This document shows positions 7,548 to 16,859 of a DNA stretch of 57,506 nt, in pieces (position 1 is the stretch's first letter; each line of letters opens with the position of its first letter). The translations under genes and the position numbers were made by a program. Under the pieces are notes generated by a model. The model was not told the origin of the DNA. It was given only the letters and a program-made list of their open reading frames with translations, and made no database searches. This DNA comes from Coprovicinus avistercoris (GTDB taxonomy: Bacteria; Actinomycetota; Coriobacteriia; Coriobacteriales; Atopobiaceae): positions 1 to 57,506 of the forward strand of contig DVMQ01000002.1 of assembly GCA_018714895.1 (NCBI GenBank), given 5' to 3'.

Positions 7548-9275
7548 CTAGCTTTGCGGATGCTTCGGCTGAGATCCTGCTGGAGCTGCCTTAGCTGCTT
7601 GCACACTTGGTGTAGGCTTTGAATCTCTCGAGAGCGTTGTGATCCATGGAGTGGTAAGTAGTCCGAGCAGGACGATGACGATGCCTGCACCATAGGCTAC
7701 ACGTGTTGAATCGAAGCGAGCCTTAGCTTCCAGGTCTACCAGCTTGGCGCGTTCAGAATCGTCCATTTTAATATTGGCGATCTCATGCTCAAATTCTGTA
7801 TTGCTGCCAAGGTTGATGGTGAGTTCGGAGACCTGCTGAGCAACATCGGGTGAAATTGCCGGGTCGGCGGCCATTTCGTTGTGCAGGGTGGAGCTGATAC
7901 CGAAGATAAGAACTGCACCAAGGAGTGCTACACCCAGAGCCTGGCCAACATTACGCATGGTGCTTTGAATACCGCCGGATTGCGATGCATCACGGTCGTT
8001 TACTGCAAGAGCAACAATGTTGCTTGCGTGGGACGATACGGTACCTGCGCCAACGCCAGCCATAAATGCGCCAAGGTAAACACCTATGCGGTTTGCGCCA
8101 TCAAGGGTAACCGAGAAAGCCATAATACCCAGCGCCAATGCCATAGCTACATAACCCACTTGAATGACGTGGCGCGGATTTGCCTTGGGGAAGAGCTTGG
8201 GGATACCGAGCGCTAGACCAAAGGTGGGGAGGCCAGTTGCGATGGAAATGGTGCCAACGTCGATAGGTGTCCAATCAGCAACGAGCTGCAGATACGGAGA
8301 CATAAGAATCGACTGAGCGCCCATGAAGAAGAACATGAGTGCATTGGCTACCAAACCAGCAAGCACCTGCTTTGTGGTGATAAACGAACGCGGCAGGACT
8401 ACGAGGCCATAGCGCTTCTCCTCGCGTGCTTCTACCTTAACAAGTACGCAAAGGATAATGATGCCCAGCACAACGAGGGGGATTGCCGGTGAGATACCAA
8501 AGAGGGTGAACGGGGCGGTGCGCATCGGCTTAATGAGGCCCCAGGAAGAGATGCTGGAGAGGCCAATGAGCATGCAGAAGAATCCCATTGCTGCAAGCCC
8601 TACGCCAATGGCATCAAAGTGAGATTTCTCAGGTTGCTGATCAAACTTTGGCATGCCAAGCGAGAGTACCACGACGCCAATAAAGTAGAGGGCGAGCACA
8701 AAAAAGGTAATGCGCATGCCTGCCAGCTGCATAACGACGCCCAACATAAGTGGCAGTACGGCTGCGAGGCCGGAGGCTGCGCCAATGCAACCGAAGGCAA
8801 CGGTACGATTGGCACCGTGATAAATGAAGGGGATGATGCCAAGGAGGGATGGAACAAGGAAACTTGCGCCCAGTCCTACGAGTACACGACCAACCCAGAT
8901 GAAGAACATCATGTTGGGGGAAAGCGCCAGGGCAATCTCGCCTATAGCTGCAAGCAACGCGCCAATACGGAAGGTCTTTCGCCAGCCGATCATCGTACCA
9001 GCAAGACCGCCTGCAATCATGAACGAGCCACCAACCAGTGGATAGATCATGTTAGCGAGCTGAATGTCAGATGTCGTCGCTCCAAGGTCTTTCGTCAGTG
9101 CAGTTGCAGCAAGCGAAAGTGCGCCGTTATCACCGGTCGTGCCCATTTGAGCTAGGACGAGGATGATAATAGGTAGTACGAGAAACTTCTCTTTATCTGC
9201 CCCAGGTGATGCCTTAGCCGCAGCGGCAGGAGCCGCTGTAGGCGTAGCTGAGGAAGCAGAGGTAGTGCGATTCAT
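7548..9275 (-). CDS. MFS transporter, DHA2-like (14-TM type), linked to bile salt hydrolase
   Basis: A 575-residue major facilitator protein. After a soluble Ala/Thr/Pro-rich N-terminus (about 32 residues) come many hydrophobic spans. Motif A-like GWRKTFRIGALL lies at the loop 2-3 position, and motif C-like GVGLGASFLVPSLLG-type text is in the N-half. Length and span count fit the 14-TM drug/H+ antiporter group. A charged, Lys/Pro-rich C-terminus ends the protein. ATG 9275 is preferred to GTG 9281 because AAGGGAG sits at the right distance. It begins 66 bp after the end of bsh on the same strand, so the two are very likely co-transcribed; transport of bile acids or their products is an inference from that linkage. 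A terminator follows. Confidence 0.85.
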   Translation of the reverse strand: MNRTTSASSATPTAAPAAAAKASPGADKEKFLVLPIIILVLAQMGTTGDNGALSLAATALTKDLGATTSDIQLANMIYPLVGGSFMIAGGLAGTMIGWRKTFRIGALLAAIGEIALALSPNMMFFIWVGRVLVGLGASFLVPSLLGIIPFIYHGANRTVAFGCIGAASGLAAVLPLMLGVVMQLAGMRITFFVLALYFIGVVVLSLGMPKFDQQPEKSHFDAIGVGLAAMGFFCMLIGLSSISSWGLIKPMRTAPFTLFGISPAIPLVVLGIIILCVLVKVEAREEKRYGLVVLPRSFITTKQVLAGLVANALMFFFMGAQSILMSPYLQLVADWTPIDVGTISIATGLPTFGLALGIPKLFPKANPRHVIQVGYVAMALALGIMAFSVTLDGANRIGVYLGAFMAGVGAGTVSSHASNIVALAVNDRDASQSGGIQSTMRNVGQALGVALLGAVLIFGISSTLHNEMAADPAISPDVAQQVSELTINLGSNTEFEHEIANIKMDDSERAKLVDLEAKARFDSTRVAYGAGIVIVLLGLLTTPWITTLSRDSKPTPSVQAAKAAPAGSQPKHPQS

Positions 9276-9341
9276 GAGCACTCCCTTCGCCGGGTAGTAA
9301 TCCCGGAATTTGACAGATGATTTTTGTGATCCAGTGAACGA

Positions 9342-10304
9342 TTAAGCAGCAGGAGCGATAAATGGTTCGGTGCCACTCAGATCACAGGCGGAAAGTGGAT
9401 ACGCATGGATGGTGGGGTCATCATACGTTGCGTGATAGTAGGTCATTGAAGCAGCGGAGAAGCAGCTGGTGTAGAGCGTCTTTTCGTAGTCGCCATTAGC
9501 CATCTTGGCTACGCCTACAGGTACAGCGGATGCACCGAGTGTGCGGAAGAGACGAGTTACATTGGCTTTTTCGCCGTCTTGGACAGGATAGTGTGCATTC
9601 ACATATGCTGCACGTACGAGGCGTGCTGGTCCACCGTAGTCACCAGGCATACCTTGGACACCGCCACCTGAACCAAAGGGCTTGAGTTCAGCGCGATCCC
9701 ACGTTGCTGGTGCAGGCATACCCTCATCCATCATGAGGTAGTTGCGCAGGTTCTGGCGATGCCAACCGAAGTCAGGCTCATTGGTGAGCGCATCCACATC
9801 ATCTTCCCAAACATGCAAGCCGTCTGCCATGCACTCAACAACCAGACTGCCCGTTGCGTCGCCAACAAGCCAATGGAGATTGGCTACTGGTAGCTGCTCG
9901 TTTACGGGTTTTGCTACGACGGTTGTATGAGCTAATGCTTCCCTCAGCTCATTGAGTGATGAAAAGTTTCTTGCAACCCAGTAGGGGAATTCATAAGCAG
10001 CAACGTTGGTGGTACCATCTATTGGGCTGGCGGCGTAGCGTGCACTTTGGGGAAAGTTGAGACCTGCGACCGCCAAGCCTGCATCGTTACCACAGTCGAA
10101 GTAGAGGGGAATACCTGCCACGATGATGCCCATACCCATTACGGTGTGGCCGTCTGCAGGATCCTTAGGACGCTCGAACGCCGTTGGAACTTTTGCTGCC
10201 GAAGGTGTTACAACCACCTTCTCTCCGTACCCCTGGGTCCAGTCCAGGTTCCTTCCGAAATACATTGCGCCGTTTTTATCAGTGAAGCGGATGCCCGTAC
10301 ACAT
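9342..10304 (-). CDS. bsh: Bile salt hydrolase (choloylglycine hydrolase family)
   Basis: A 320-residue N-terminal-nucleophile hydrolase that cleaves the glycine or taurine amide of conjugated bile salts. The key residues of the family are all seen: Cys2 (MCTGI, exposed after Met removal), Arg18 and Asp21 (GRNLDW), Asn83 (GLNFP), Asn175 (LTNEPDF) and Arg231 (ARLVRAAYV, equivalent to Arg228 of the clostridial enzyme). Length is normal, and no signal peptide is present, so the enzyme is cytoplasmic. Penicillin V acylases share the fold, so substrate choice is not proven by motifs alone, but the Asn83 region and context favour bile salts. It is the first gene of a likely bsh-MFS operon; two inverted repeats lie upstream. 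Confidence 0.9.
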   Translation of the reverse strand: MCTGIRFTDKNGAMYFGRNLDWTQGYGEKVVVTPSAAKVPTAFERPKDPADGHTVMGMGIIVAGIPLYFDCGNDAGLAVAGLNFPQSARYAASPIDGTTNVAAYEFPYWVARNFSSLNELREALAHTTVVAKPVNEQLPVANLHWLVGDATGSLVVECMADGLHVWEDDVDALTNEPDFGWHRQNLRNYLMMDEGMPAPATWDRAELKPFGSGGGVQGMPGDYGGPARLVRAAYVNAHYPVQDGEKANVTRLFRTLGASAVPVGVAKMANGDYEKTLYTSCFSAASMTYYHATYDDPTIHAYPLSACDLSGTEPFIAPAA

Positions 10305-10334
10305 AGGGACGCTCCCTTCTCGTCTGTGGTAGGA

Positions 10335-10394
10335 CCACAGGCGCTTGTGGAGGAAAGTTGGAGTACTTGTATCCGAAATGTGAATAAATATTCA
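10335..10394 (-). promoter_or_regulatory. Two inverted repeats in the bsh upstream region
   Basis: CCACAGGCGCTTGTGG (10335-10350) is a near-perfect 16-bp palindrome. TGAATA-AA-TATTCA (10381-10394) has perfect 6-bp arms. They lie 31 and 77 bp before the bsh start. Either could bind a regulator, or the first could form a leader hairpin. No clear -35/-10 pair was found. The rest of the 416-bp gap to dus is A+T-rich and holds no gene. Confidence 0.4.
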
Positions 10395-10665
10395 GTGGAT
10401 GGCAAATCTTCTCGGCGAATAGAGCGACAGATCGTTCTCAATAAGGTTATTTTGACCTGCGACATCATCAGGATTGAGGCTGAATGGATTAAAAGTACAA
10501 TGAGCAATACTTTGATAGATAAAAGAAAAGAAAATTCACCAAGATAAGTTCTCTATAACCATTATGACGTGCGTCTCATTACTATCTTTTTATAACTTCT
10601 AAGAAGTCAAATTATGGTTCGAAGCATTGTGCGTAAACACGAGCTCATGTCGTTTTGAAATGACC

Positions 10666-10671
10666 TATAAT
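10666..10671 (+). promoter_or_regulatory. Candidate -10 element of dus
   Basis: A perfect TATAAT lies 50 bp upstream of the dus start. No good -35 hexamer is found 16-18 bp before it, so the promoter may be weak or activator-dependent. Confidence 0.4.
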
Positions 10672-10720
10672 TTACGTACTTTTTTGTTGTTTACGTGTTT
10701 GAAAAAAGAGGGATTACTCA

Positions 10721-11677
10721 ATGATTTTCTCGCTGGCTCCTATGGAGGGGCTTACGGGACATGTCTATCGAAAAGTTCAGGCGGAATGCTTTGAAAAACT
10801 CGATCGGTACTACACACCGTTTCTTGCTCCGCCTCGTGTAGGCTCTTCATTTGGCAAGCGCGCAGCGAAAGAACTTGATAGTGTTTATCGCCAAGATCTC
10901 ACCGTTATCCCTCAGCTGCTTACAAAGAATGCCGATGAGTTTGTCTGGGCAGCGCGGCTACTTTCTGAAATGGGGTTTACGGAAGTAAATCTCAATCTGG
11001 GGTGTCCTTCAGGAACAGTTGTTGCCAAAGGTAAGGGCTCGGGTTTTCTCCAAAACTTGGACGAGCTTTCGACTTTTTTGGATAACGTCTGCACCAAGTC
11101 TTGTCTTCCCGTATCAGTAAAAACACGCGTGGGTGTTTCAAACGACGAAGAATACGAAAAGATTCTCGATCTGTATTGCAAATTCCCGCTTACAGAACTG
11201 ATAGTTCATCCCCGTGTTCAAAAGGATGGCTATAAAGGTGTTCCACGGCAGCAACTCTATGGAAAAACGCTGGCACAAGCAGCATTTCCTGTGGCATATA
11301 ACGGAGATATCTTCAGCTCTGATGAAATAACTGCCTTGTTGAGTGCCTATCCGAAGACTCGCCACATTATGCTTGGTCGCGGCGTCCTAACCAACCCAGC
11401 TTTAATACGTGAGTGGAATGGCGGTACCTCACTTTCAATTGATGAGCTTGAACATTTTCACAACAGACTCTTTCAAGCGTATATGGAAGAGATGGGCGGA
11501 AACGCAGTCTTTCGCATGAAAGAGTGGTGGTGCTATGCCAAATATGCATTTTCAGATCCACGTACCGTGCATCGAACCGTGAGAAAGACTCGCTCAATCA
11601 AAGAGTATGCCGGCGCGACAGAGCGTGTTTTTCATACGGAAAGACTTGCCGATATCATTCGGTTTCAAGCGCAATAA
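10721..11677 (+). CDS. tRNA-dihydrouridine synthase family protein
   Basis: A 318-residue FMN-dependent Dus enzyme that reduces uridines in tRNA D-loops. It begins directly with the family pattern LAPMEGLTGHVYR. It then shows the catalytic loop NLGCPSGTVVAKGKGSG with the conserved Cys, the strand VSVKTRVG, the HPR motif in LIVHPRVQ, and the FMN-phosphate region YNGDIFS and MLGRGVLTNPAL. Length fits single-domain Dus proteins. AGAGGGA precedes the ATG. It is convergent with the TetR gene, with only 6 bp between the stops. Which D position it makes cannot be told from sequence. Confidence 0.9.
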   Translation: MIFSLAPMEGLTGHVYRKVQAECFEKLDRYYTPFLAPPRVGSSFGKRAAKELDSVYRQDLTVIPQLLTKNADEFVWAARLLSEMGFTEVNLNLGCPSGTVVAKGKGSGFLQNLDELSTFLDNVCTKSCLPVSVKTRVGVSNDEEYEKILDLYCKFPLTELIVHPRVQKDGYKGVPRQQLYGKTLAQAAFPVAYNGDIFSSDEITALLSAYPKTRHIMLGRGVLTNPALIREWNGGTSLSIDELEHFHNRLFQAYMEEMGGNAVFRMKEWWCYAKYAFSDPRTVHRTVRKTRSIKEYAGATERVFHTERLADIIRFQAQ

Positions 11678-11683
11678 AAGACC

Positions 11684-12283
11684 TTATCGGTCTAAAAGAT
11701 CATCGAAGCGAACGTGTCGCGTATCACAAATCATGCGGGCAATTTGCTCAGGATCTTCTGAGCAGCCCCGCCGTATCCAGAGTTCTATGATTGCCATTAC
11801 ATGGCTGAGTGCTATCTCTCGAGCATACGAGGCGGGATAAATAGCGTTTCCGGTGATAGCAATATGCGCTCTGCAAAGTCCCTGTTCCATCAGTCCGTCG
11901 ATAAGACGCTTAAACTTCTCAGAAAATTGAGGATCCCCTCCCTTTCCTGCAATTGCAGAGATAAATGCGAAGTCATTAACGACATACCTCAGTGCATTTC
12001 TTAAGACTTCGAAAGGAAAAATATCATCGGAATCAGTGTTGGCTGGTGCTGGCAGAGGGGTGAGCAGTATGTTTGCCAAATCCTTAATAGTCTCTTCTTC
12101 AAGTTGTTCAAGAAGGTCATTTTTATCGACAAAATGCAGGTAAAAGGTACCGCGATTAATGCCAGCACGTCGAGAGATGTCACTTATCGTAATGGCGCTG
12201 AATCCTTTTTCTGACACAAGCTCAGTAAATGCCTGCTTAATCCGAAGTCTTGTTTGAGTTGTGCGAACTCTCTTTTCTGGCAT
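11684..12283 (-). CDS. TetR-family regulator, divergent from an ABC transporter
   Basis: A 199-residue repressor. Residues about 10-58 are the HTH domain (RIKQAFTELVSEKGFSAITI, then SRRAGINRGTFYLHF). The C-terminal part resembles the TetR_C group common in Firmicutes and Coriobacteria that guards divergent ABC transporter genes. It is transcribed away from the ABC ATPase gene, with a shared 147-bp gap holding a near-perfect 22-bp inverted repeat, the probable operator. The inducer is unknown. Confidence 0.87.
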   Translation of the reverse strand: MPEKRVRTTQTRLRIKQAFTELVSEKGFSAITISDISRRAGINRGTFYLHFVDKNDLLEQLEEETIKDLANILLTPLPAPANTDSDDIFPFEVLRNALRYVVNDFAFISAIAGKGGDPQFSEKFKRLIDGLMEQGLCRAHIAITGNAIYPASYAREIALSHVMAIIELWIRRGCSEDPEQIARMICDTRHVRFDDLLDR

Positions 12284-12389
12284 AGTCCAGGCCTTTTCAC
12301 GTATGAATCAACAGTTTGACAAAAGTTGTGCACTTCAGAGCTCATGAAGAAAAGAGCTTCGAGGTGATGGGTAGAATCCTACAACAAAT

Positions 12390-12411
12390 AATAATCAACA
12401 CGTTGTTTATT
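12390..12411. promoter_or_regulatory. Candidate TetR operator before the ABC transporter
   Basis: Arms AATAATCAAC (12390-12399) and GTTGTTTATT (12402-12411) match as an inverted repeat at 9 of 10 positions around a 2-bp centre. The site ends 19 bp before the ABC ATPase start, where binding would block initiation. A TTGACA at 12316-12321 has no clear -10 partner. Confidence 0.6.
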
Positions 12412-12430
12412 TAATGAGCACGGGGGAGCA

Positions 12431-13132
12431 ATGGCCTTTATTGAAGTGAGCCACGAATATAAGCGTTATCAGAGTGGAGATACGGAAATAGTAGCCAACA
12501 ACGATGTGTCCTTTGAGATTGAAAAAGGGGAGCTTGTTGTTATTTTAGGTGCTTCAGGTGCTGGTAAATCTACCCTGTTAAACATCTTAGGCGGAATGGA
12601 TAAAGCAAGCGAAGGCAGTGTGGTGGTGGATGGTTCAGATATTGCCACCTACTCTACGCGACAGCTAACAGACTATCGTCGTACTGATGTGGGGTTCGTC
12701 TTTCAGTTTTACAACCTGGTGCCAAATCTTACGGCCCTCGAAAATGTGGAACTAGCTTCCCAGATTGTTCGTCATGCCGCAGATCCTGCCACAACACTTG
12801 CTAACGTAGGGCTGGCAGATCGTCTAAATAATTTCCCTGCACAATTGTCAGGTGGAGAACAACAACGTGTTGCTATAGCGCGTGCAGTTGCTAAAAATCC
12901 AAAAATCTTGCTCTGTGATGAGCCAACAGGTGCACTGGATTATCAAACTGGCAAGCAGGTACTTGGCATACTTGAAGGCATGAGTCGTACGCAGGGAGCA
13001 ACCGTCATTATCGTGACACATAACGCAGCCATTGCACCTATTGCTAATAGGGTTATCCGAATGCATGATGCTCGTATTACGGCTGTTGAGACGCAGTCCG
13101 AACCCGCTCAAATAATGGATATCGAGTGGTAG
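12431..13132 (+). CDS. ABC transporter ATP-binding protein (MacB/LolD type)
   Basis: A 233-residue ATPase with Walker A GASGAGKST (about residue 41), Q-loop in GFVFQFYNLVP, signature LSGGEQQRVAIARA, Walker B LLCDEPTGALD and the H-loop in VIIVTHN. The 'FYNLVPNLTALENV' region is typical of the LolD/MacB group, which powers mechanotransmission rather than substrate passage through the membrane. The product pairs with the FtsX-like permease just downstream (12 bp gap to its chosen start). ATG 12431 has CGGGGGAG upstream. The TetR gene on the other side probably controls the pair. Confidence 0.93.
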   Translation: MAFIEVSHEYKRYQSGDTEIVANNDVSFEIEKGELVVILGASGAGKSTLLNILGGMDKASEGSVVVDGSDIATYSTRQLTDYRRTDVGFVFQFYNLVPNLTALENVELASQIVRHAADPATTLANVGLADRLNNFPAQLSGGEQQRVAIARAVAKNPKILLCDEPTGALDYQTGKQVLGILEGMSRTQGATVIIVTHNAAIAPIANRVIRMHDARITAVETQSEPAQIMDIEW

Positions 13133-13143
13133 GGGTGCGCCGA

Positions 13144-16100
13144 ATGAGTAGTCAACAAGATAAGATGCCACGTAAAACGGCACTGCGTCGTGATTTTATT
13201 CGTTCGATTTTGCATTCAAAAGGCAGGTTTCTGTCTATTGTGGGACTTATGGCGCTCGGGTCGTTTGCTCTTGTGGGGCTCCTTGTAGCTGGACCTGATA
13301 TGCGCGCGGCAGCACGAGCATATTTTGATGACTTGGGTTTAGCGGACGTAACTGTCATATCCGATCTCGGTCTTGACGAAGAGGATAGGGCGGCAATTGA
13401 TGCTGCGCCAGGGGCTTCAGATATTGAATATGGCTACTTCAAAGATGTTGCAATTGATGGAACAACCACCAGCATAAGGGTGATGTCGCAAACGGGTGAT
13501 CTCTCTCAATTTGAGCTTGTAGATGGTCGTATGCCTTCTCAGACAAAAGAAATTGCACTCGACGCCGCTTTACAAGATACCTATGCGATTGGCGATACGA
13601 TTAAAGTGCAGGAAAAGCCCGACTCAATTTCAGGCAAAACAGTGCTTGTGGATAACGAATTTGAGGTAGTGGGTTTTGTAAATTCACCCGAGATTATCTC
13701 GATTGTGAACATGGGCCAGTCTACGGCAGGTACGGGCTCACTCAAAGGCTATGCGGTAGTAACTCCGGAAAGCTTTGATTCCGACGTATATATGATGGCG
13801 CGCTTATCGTATAGCGATACTGCTCATCTCGATCCCTATAGCAAGGCTTACCGCGATTGCATCCAAACACATAAAAGCGACCTTGAGCGACTTTTGGCTG
13901 CTCGTCCAAGTGAACGACTTGCAGCAGTAAAGGGAGAGGCACAGCAATCTATTGATGAGGGACAGGCAGAGGTTAATGATGCTCGATCTCAACTCAGTAA
14001 TGCTGAACGCCAGCTTGGTGAGGCGGCAATTACCATTTCAAACGCTCAGAGCCAAATAGAGAGCGCTCGCAATACTCTTGAGCAACAAACAGCTATGAGT
14101 CAGAACGAACTCGATGAGAGCTGGCAAAAACTCAGTGCTGCGAAACGCACACTTGATAGAACAGACGAGCAGCTCAAAGATATTGCTGCCCAAATTTCAG
14201 ATGGAGAGCAACAGACGTCGGAAGCCAGAGAACAGCTTGAAGAAGGCGAGAGTGCCTATGCCCAGGCATCGCAGCAGCTTGAAGATAGCCGTCAGGCTTA
14301 CGAGACTGCAAAAGCGCAGTACGAGGAGAAAAACACTCAATTTCAAGCGGCAAAGCAACTCTATGATGAGCAGTGGGAGACGATCAGTTCTCAATGGAAT
14401 AGTTCAGAAACACAGGACGCTTGGAACGTGTTGGACAGCAAGCGTGATGAAATAGCGCAAGGCATCCAACAGTGTGAAGAAACACTCAAGCAAGATCCTG
14501 ACAATCAGGATGTTCAAAACGAACTTACCCAATTGCGCGCGCAGCAAGAAAAGCTCGAGCAACTCGACACATTAAAAGAGAGCTATGAACAGTTTGCAAC
14601 ATTTGGAGCAAGCTATGAATCAACCCGTGCGGCATTAGAGGACACTCACAACCAGCTTGAATCAGGAAAGGCTGACTTGCTTTCTCATGAGCAAGAACTT
14701 GCTGATAAACGAGCTTATCTTGATGCGTCTACTGAAAAGTTGCAGTCAAAAGAAGATGAACTTGCAAACGCACGCGACGCATATGAGAAGGGTGTTGCAT
14801 CATACAATGCCGGACTAAAAGCATACGAGGATGGCCTGGCTTCCTGGCATGCCGGAAAAGATCAGCTTTTGCAAAGTAGTCTGTTGGCACAAACGCAGAT
14901 AGATACTGCAACGGAAGAACTGAATGCCAAGCAAGAGGAATACCTCAATGCTCTTAATAGCTATACAACTGAACTTCCCGAGGCTGAAAAAAAGATAAGC
15001 GACGCAGAGACTGAACTTTCAGATGCGCGTGAGCGCATAGCAGGCCTATCGTTGCCTGTTTATGATGTTGACTCGAGAAGCGAAACGCCCAGTTCGGATG
15101 CGTATGGCACCTATGAAACCATATCGAAGGTTATAGATTCCCTTGCGCGCGTTTTCCCAGTTTTTCTTTACTTGGTAGCGGCGCTTGTCACCCTTACGAC
15201 TATGACTCGTATGGTTGATGAGGAGCGCGTTATTTCAGGTACCTTCAAAGCGCTTGGCTATTCCGATGCAGACGTAGCTCGTAAATTTGTAATGTACGGT
15301 GCACTCGCAGGTATTACAGGATCTGTCATTGGCATTGTGCTTGGACATACACTCTTACCTTTAATTGTCTATGGTGCATACGGACATTCGTTTACCTTAC
15401 CGCCCATTCACCTTGCTTTTTATCCGAAGGTTACGATTTTGGCGCTTGTGCTTGCGGTTGCCTGTTCGGTGCTTCCCGCATGGATTGCGGCACGTCGAGA
15501 ACTGCGTGCTCAGCCAGCGGAACTCTTGCTTCCTAAAGCTCCACGAAGTGGATCAAAGATTTTGCTCGAACACATTCATCCCATTTGGAATCGTCTTTCT
15601 TTTACGCATAAAGTTACTGCTCGAAATCTCTTTCGATATAAACAACGCATGTTTATGACAATACTTGGCGTAGCGGGTGCTGTGGCTATTTTGGTAACGG
15701 GTTTTGGTGTACAGGCATCTATTCAGCAGATGGATACGCGCCAGTTTGGTTCGATTATTCACTACGACCTTATTGTTGCTAACGCTCCAAGCGCAACTAC
15801 AAAAGAGGCTGATGAAGTAACTGCCTTGCTCAATGACCCTATGGTGAAAAATCACGCTGCTATTCACTATGAAAGCATTTCTAAAGTTGCAGGTGAAAAC
15901 GGCGAGAGACAAGACATAACCCTTATCGTGCCTGAGGACACATCATCGTTTTCGGACTATCTGTCGCTGGAAGACCGCACAACTGGAAAGGGAATAGATC
16001 TTAGTGAAGACAGTGCCGTCATTTCTGAGCGTCTCGCAAGTCTTTTGGGGTTGCAGAAGGGTGATACTCTCGAATTTACCGACGATAATGGCGTTGAACA

Positions 16101-16743
16101 CTCAGTTGTTATTAGCGATATCACCGAAATGTATATTGGACACTTCATGTTCCTCTCGCCTGAGGCCTATGAAGCTGTGTTTGGAACTCCCTACTCGTCA
16201 AATGCAAGCTTAGTTACACTCAAAGATCGTTCTTTGCAGAGTGTGGAGAATGCTGCTGCACAGTTTATGGATCTTGCTGGTGTAAAGGGCGTCGTACAGA
16301 ATACTGCCCTGCAAAATCAAGTGAGAACCATCGTAGATTCACTCGATAAGATCATGGGTGTACTCATTCTTGTGGCATCGATGCTCGGTGTCGTCATTAT
16401 GTATAACCTCACCAATCTCAATGTCTCAGAGCGAATGCGCGAGCTATCGACAATTAAGGTACTTGGTTTTCACACCAATGAGACAACCATGTATATCTAT
16501 CGTGAGACGATTATCCTTACGATACTCGGTGTTCTTGTTGGATTTGGGGTAGGGGTGGCACTTCACGAATATGTGTTGTGGGTGGTGCCGCCTGATAACG
16601 TGATGTTTGATCCCGCTTTATCAGCAATAGAATTCGTTGTGCCAACAATTGTTATAACCGTCATCGTTATCGTTCTTTACTTTGTTGTATTGCATCGGTT
16701 GCGTCATGTAGACATGTTGGAGGCGCTCAAGAGCGTGGATTAG
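13144..16743 (+). CDS. FtsX-like ABC permease with a giant extracytoplasmic coiled coil
   Basis: This encodes 1199 residues from ATG 13144, after AGGGGTG; an in-frame ATG at 13126 overlaps the ATPase gene. TM1 is near residues 22-45 (IVGLMALGSFALVGLLVAG). A MacB-like extracytoplasmic domain follows, then a Gln/Glu/Ala/Ser-rich heptad region at about 252-635, then three TM spans at about 670-780. A further TM comes near 835, then a second outer domain and three last TM spans in the final 130 residues (IMGVLILVASMLGVVIMYNL and onward). This is the duplicated-FtsX layout. The roughly 380-residue coiled coil could span much of the cell wall. Family members act in peptide defence or cell-surface remodelling; the substrate here is unknown. 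Confidence 0.88.
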   Translation: MSSQQDKMPRKTALRRDFIRSILHSKGRFLSIVGLMALGSFALVGLLVAGPDMRAAARAYFDDLGLADVTVISDLGLDEEDRAAIDAAPGASDIEYGYFKDVAIDGTTTSIRVMSQTGDLSQFELVDGRMPSQTKEIALDAALQDTYAIGDTIKVQEKPDSISGKTVLVDNEFEVVGFVNSPEIISIVNMGQSTAGTGSLKGYAVVTPESFDSDVYMMARLSYSDTAHLDPYSKAYRDCIQTHKSDLERLLAARPSERLAAVKGEAQQSIDEGQAEVNDARSQLSNAERQLGEAAITISNAQSQIESARNTLEQQTAMSQNELDESWQKLSAAKRTLDRTDEQLKDIAAQISDGEQQTSEAREQLEEGESAYAQASQQLEDSRQAYETAKAQYEEKNTQFQAAKQLYDEQWETISSQWNSSETQDAWNVLDSKRDEIAQGIQQCEETLKQDPDNQDVQNELTQLRAQQEKLEQLDTLKESYEQFATFGASYESTRAALEDTHNQLESGKADLLSHEQELADKRAYLDASTEKLQSKEDELANARDAYEKGVASYNAGLKAYEDGLASWHAGKDQLLQSSLLAQTQIDTATEELNAKQEEYLNALNSYTTELPEAEKKISDAETELSDARERIAGLSLPVYDVDSRSETPSSDAYGTYETISKVIDSLARVFPVFLYLVAALVTLTTMTRMVDEERVISGTFKALGYSDADVARKFVMYGALAGITGSVIGIVLGHTLLPLIVYGAYGHSFTLPPIHLAFYPKVTILALVLAVACSVLPAWIAARRELRAQPAELLLPKAPRSGSKILLEHIHPIWNRLSFTHKVTARNLFRYKQRMFMTILGVAGAVAILVTGFGVQASIQQMDTRQFGSIIHYDLIVANAPSATTKEADEVTALLNDPMVKNHAAIHYESISKVAGENGERQDITLIVPEDTSSFSDYLSLEDRTTGKGIDLSEDSAVISERLASLLGLQKGDTLEFTDDNGVEHSVVISDITEMYIGHFMFLSPEAYEAVFGTPYSSNASLVTLKDRSLQSVENAAAQFMDLAGVKGVVQNTALQNQVRTIVDSLDKIMGVLILVASMLGVVIMYNLTNLNVSERMRELSTIKVLGFHTNETTMYIYRETIILTILGVLVGFGVGVALHEYVLWVVPPDNVMFDPALSAIEFVVPTIVITVIVIVLYFVVLHRLRHVDMLEALKSVD

Positions 16744-16794
16744 TTCAAGCTGTATTGCGCGGCTGAATAAATGAAGCAAACGTCGATTCACATG

Positions 16795-16831
16795 TTACTG
16801 TCTTGTCACCTGTAAAGCAGACTGTCATACT
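16795..16831 (+). promoter_or_regulatory. Promoter and candidate NiaR operator of the nad operon
   Basis: TTGTCA (16803-16808), 17 bp, CATACT (16826-16831) is a plausible sigma-70 promoter 29 bp upstream of nadA. Overlapping its -35 is an inverted repeat with outer arms TTACTG (16795-16800) and CTGTAA (16810-16815) separated by 9 bp. A repressor there would block polymerase, and niaR is the last gene of the operon. Binding by NiaR is inferred. Confidence 0.5.
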
Positions 16832-16859
16832 GTCGGAGTTTGTCGAAGAGGGGAGAGAC

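Noticed and set aside
10047..10547. 166-codon plus-strand frame
   Set aside because: Half lies antisense to bsh and the rest crosses its promoter region; text is not protein-like.
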